A stretch of 54,125 nt of DNA from JAXHUH01 sp034211175 (GTDB lineage: Bacteria > Actinomycetota > Acidimicrobiia > Acidimicrobiales > CAIXPF01): the NCBI GenBank assembly GCA_034211175.1, contig JAXHUH010000055.1, positions 1 to 54,125 of the forward strand, in the 5' to 3' direction. Shown here in pieces: positions 53,812 through 54,125 of the stretch (position 1 is its first letter; every line of letters starts with the position of its first letter). Below the pieces are notes generated by a model. The model did not search any database. It was given only the letters and a program-made list of their open reading frames with translations, and was not told where the DNA came from. Made by a program: the position numbers and the translations under genes.

Positions 53812-54125
53812 TCACAGGAGTCTTGGTGGTTCGAGGCCGGCGGGTTGGCTGGTGCGGACGCGTCCGTCGGGTGCGGTGACTTCGAGCGTGAGGTCGGGGA
53901 GGAGCTTGGCGTGCCAGCCGCCGTCGTGAATCAGGCGGTGGTGGTGCCCACAGAGGAGGGCGAGGTTGTCGAGATCCGTGCACCCACCCTTGGTCCAGTG
54001 GGTGAGGTGGTGGGCGTGGCACCAGCGGGGTGGGCGGTCGCAGCCGGGGAAGCGGCAGCCGCCGTCGCGGGTCGCGACGGCCTTCCACTGGTTGGGCGGC
54101 GCGGTGCGCTCGGAGCGGCCGTAGT
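53812..54125 (-). CDS. 13E12-family HNH endonuclease, C-terminal part, cut by the window edge
   Basis: The minus-strand frame that is open to the window end reads YGRSERTAPPNQWKAVATRD, GGCRFPGCDRPPRWCHAHHL, THWTKGGCTDLDNLALLCGH and HHRLIHDGGWHAKLLPDLTL, ending LEPPRLL. This is the HNH domain and tail of the same family as the gene at 1442-2614, with all zinc Cys and His kept. The start lies beyond the window. Because no start codon is inside, the frame is easily overlooked. Confidence 0.88.
   Translation of the reverse strand, partial: YGRSERTAPPNQWKAVATRDGGCRFPGCDRPPRWCHAHHLTHWTKGGCTDLDNLALLCGHHHRLIHDGGWHAKLLPDLTLEVTAPDGRVRTSQPAGLEPPRLL

Noticed and set aside
53606..54088. Arg/Pro-rich minus-strand frame near the right end
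   Set aside because: It overlaps the real HNH frame in another phase and has only low-complexity sequence.
1..54125. tRNA, rRNA and known riboswitches
   Set aside because: No gap shows a tRNA-like cloverleaf with a GTTC loop and acceptor pairing, and no conserved riboswitch core was recognised by eye; a covariance-model search would be needed to exclude them.

Overview
The window is very GC-rich (about 70% by eye). It carries GTG starts, many short ATGA/GTGA gene overlaps, gatCAB, F420-type LLM oxidoreductase, amphi-Trp, DUF7144, DUF6544 and 13E12/DUF222-HNH genes. This points to a high-GC actinobacterium, plausibly from the Acidimicrobiia; the class is inferred. No rRNA, tRNA, CRISPR array or intact insertion sequence was recognised.

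Layout. 0-2.6 kb: small genes (amphi-Trp protein, lone AbrB-type DNA-binding protein, unknown protein, 13E12 HNH protein). 2.9-6.8 kb: one large NLR-like gene encoding TIR-TIR-NB-ARC-WD40, split by a one-base shortfall in a C-tract inside near-identical WD40 repeats. 6.9-16.3 kb: a carbon-phosphorus lyase locus, phnDCE followed by phnFGHIJKLM. The same 9-base core lies in front of phnD and phnF, and a 37-codon coupled ORF sits between phnG and phnH. PhnL has lost its ATPase motifs. 16.4-21.1 kb: Uma2 nuclease, an SDR remnant, an arylsulfatase facing its formylglycine-generating enzyme, and a DUF7144 membrane protein. 21.2-33.5 kb: lipid and secondary-metabolism genes (LLM oxidoreductase, fused enoyl-CoA hydratase/3-hydroxyacyl-CoA dehydrogenase, inositol-phosphatase-like protein, MATE pump, tandem transglutaminase-like genes, FAD monooxygenase, MFS transporter, histidine phosphatase). 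33.8-34.3 kb: two small genes with good ribosome sites in an unusual intergenic setting. 34.5-37.7 kb: gatCAB. 37.8-46.3 kb: SCP2 protein, CoA-transferase, YciI, DUF389, GntR regulator, Rieske oxygenase, cupin, PLP lyase and DUF6544. 46.4-54.1 kb: T/D-rich lipoprotein, PadR plus frameshifted HAAS membrane protein, a bacterial cereblon-like CULT protein, DinB-like proteins, a TauD-type dioxygenase, a TetR gene coupled to a 51-codon upstream ORF, SCP2, vapB with a decapitated vapC, and a second 13E12 HNH gene cut by the window end.

How the parts work together. The phn genes form a phosphonate import and degradation system under PhnF control. The sulfatase/FGE pair is an enzyme with its activator. 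gatCAB makes Gln-tRNA(Gln)/Asn-tRNA(Asn). Seventeen starts sit 6-9 bases after a TA(C/G)NNT hexamer with no ribosome site, so leaderless transcription appears to be the main mode for first genes here; this pattern was used to choose several starts.
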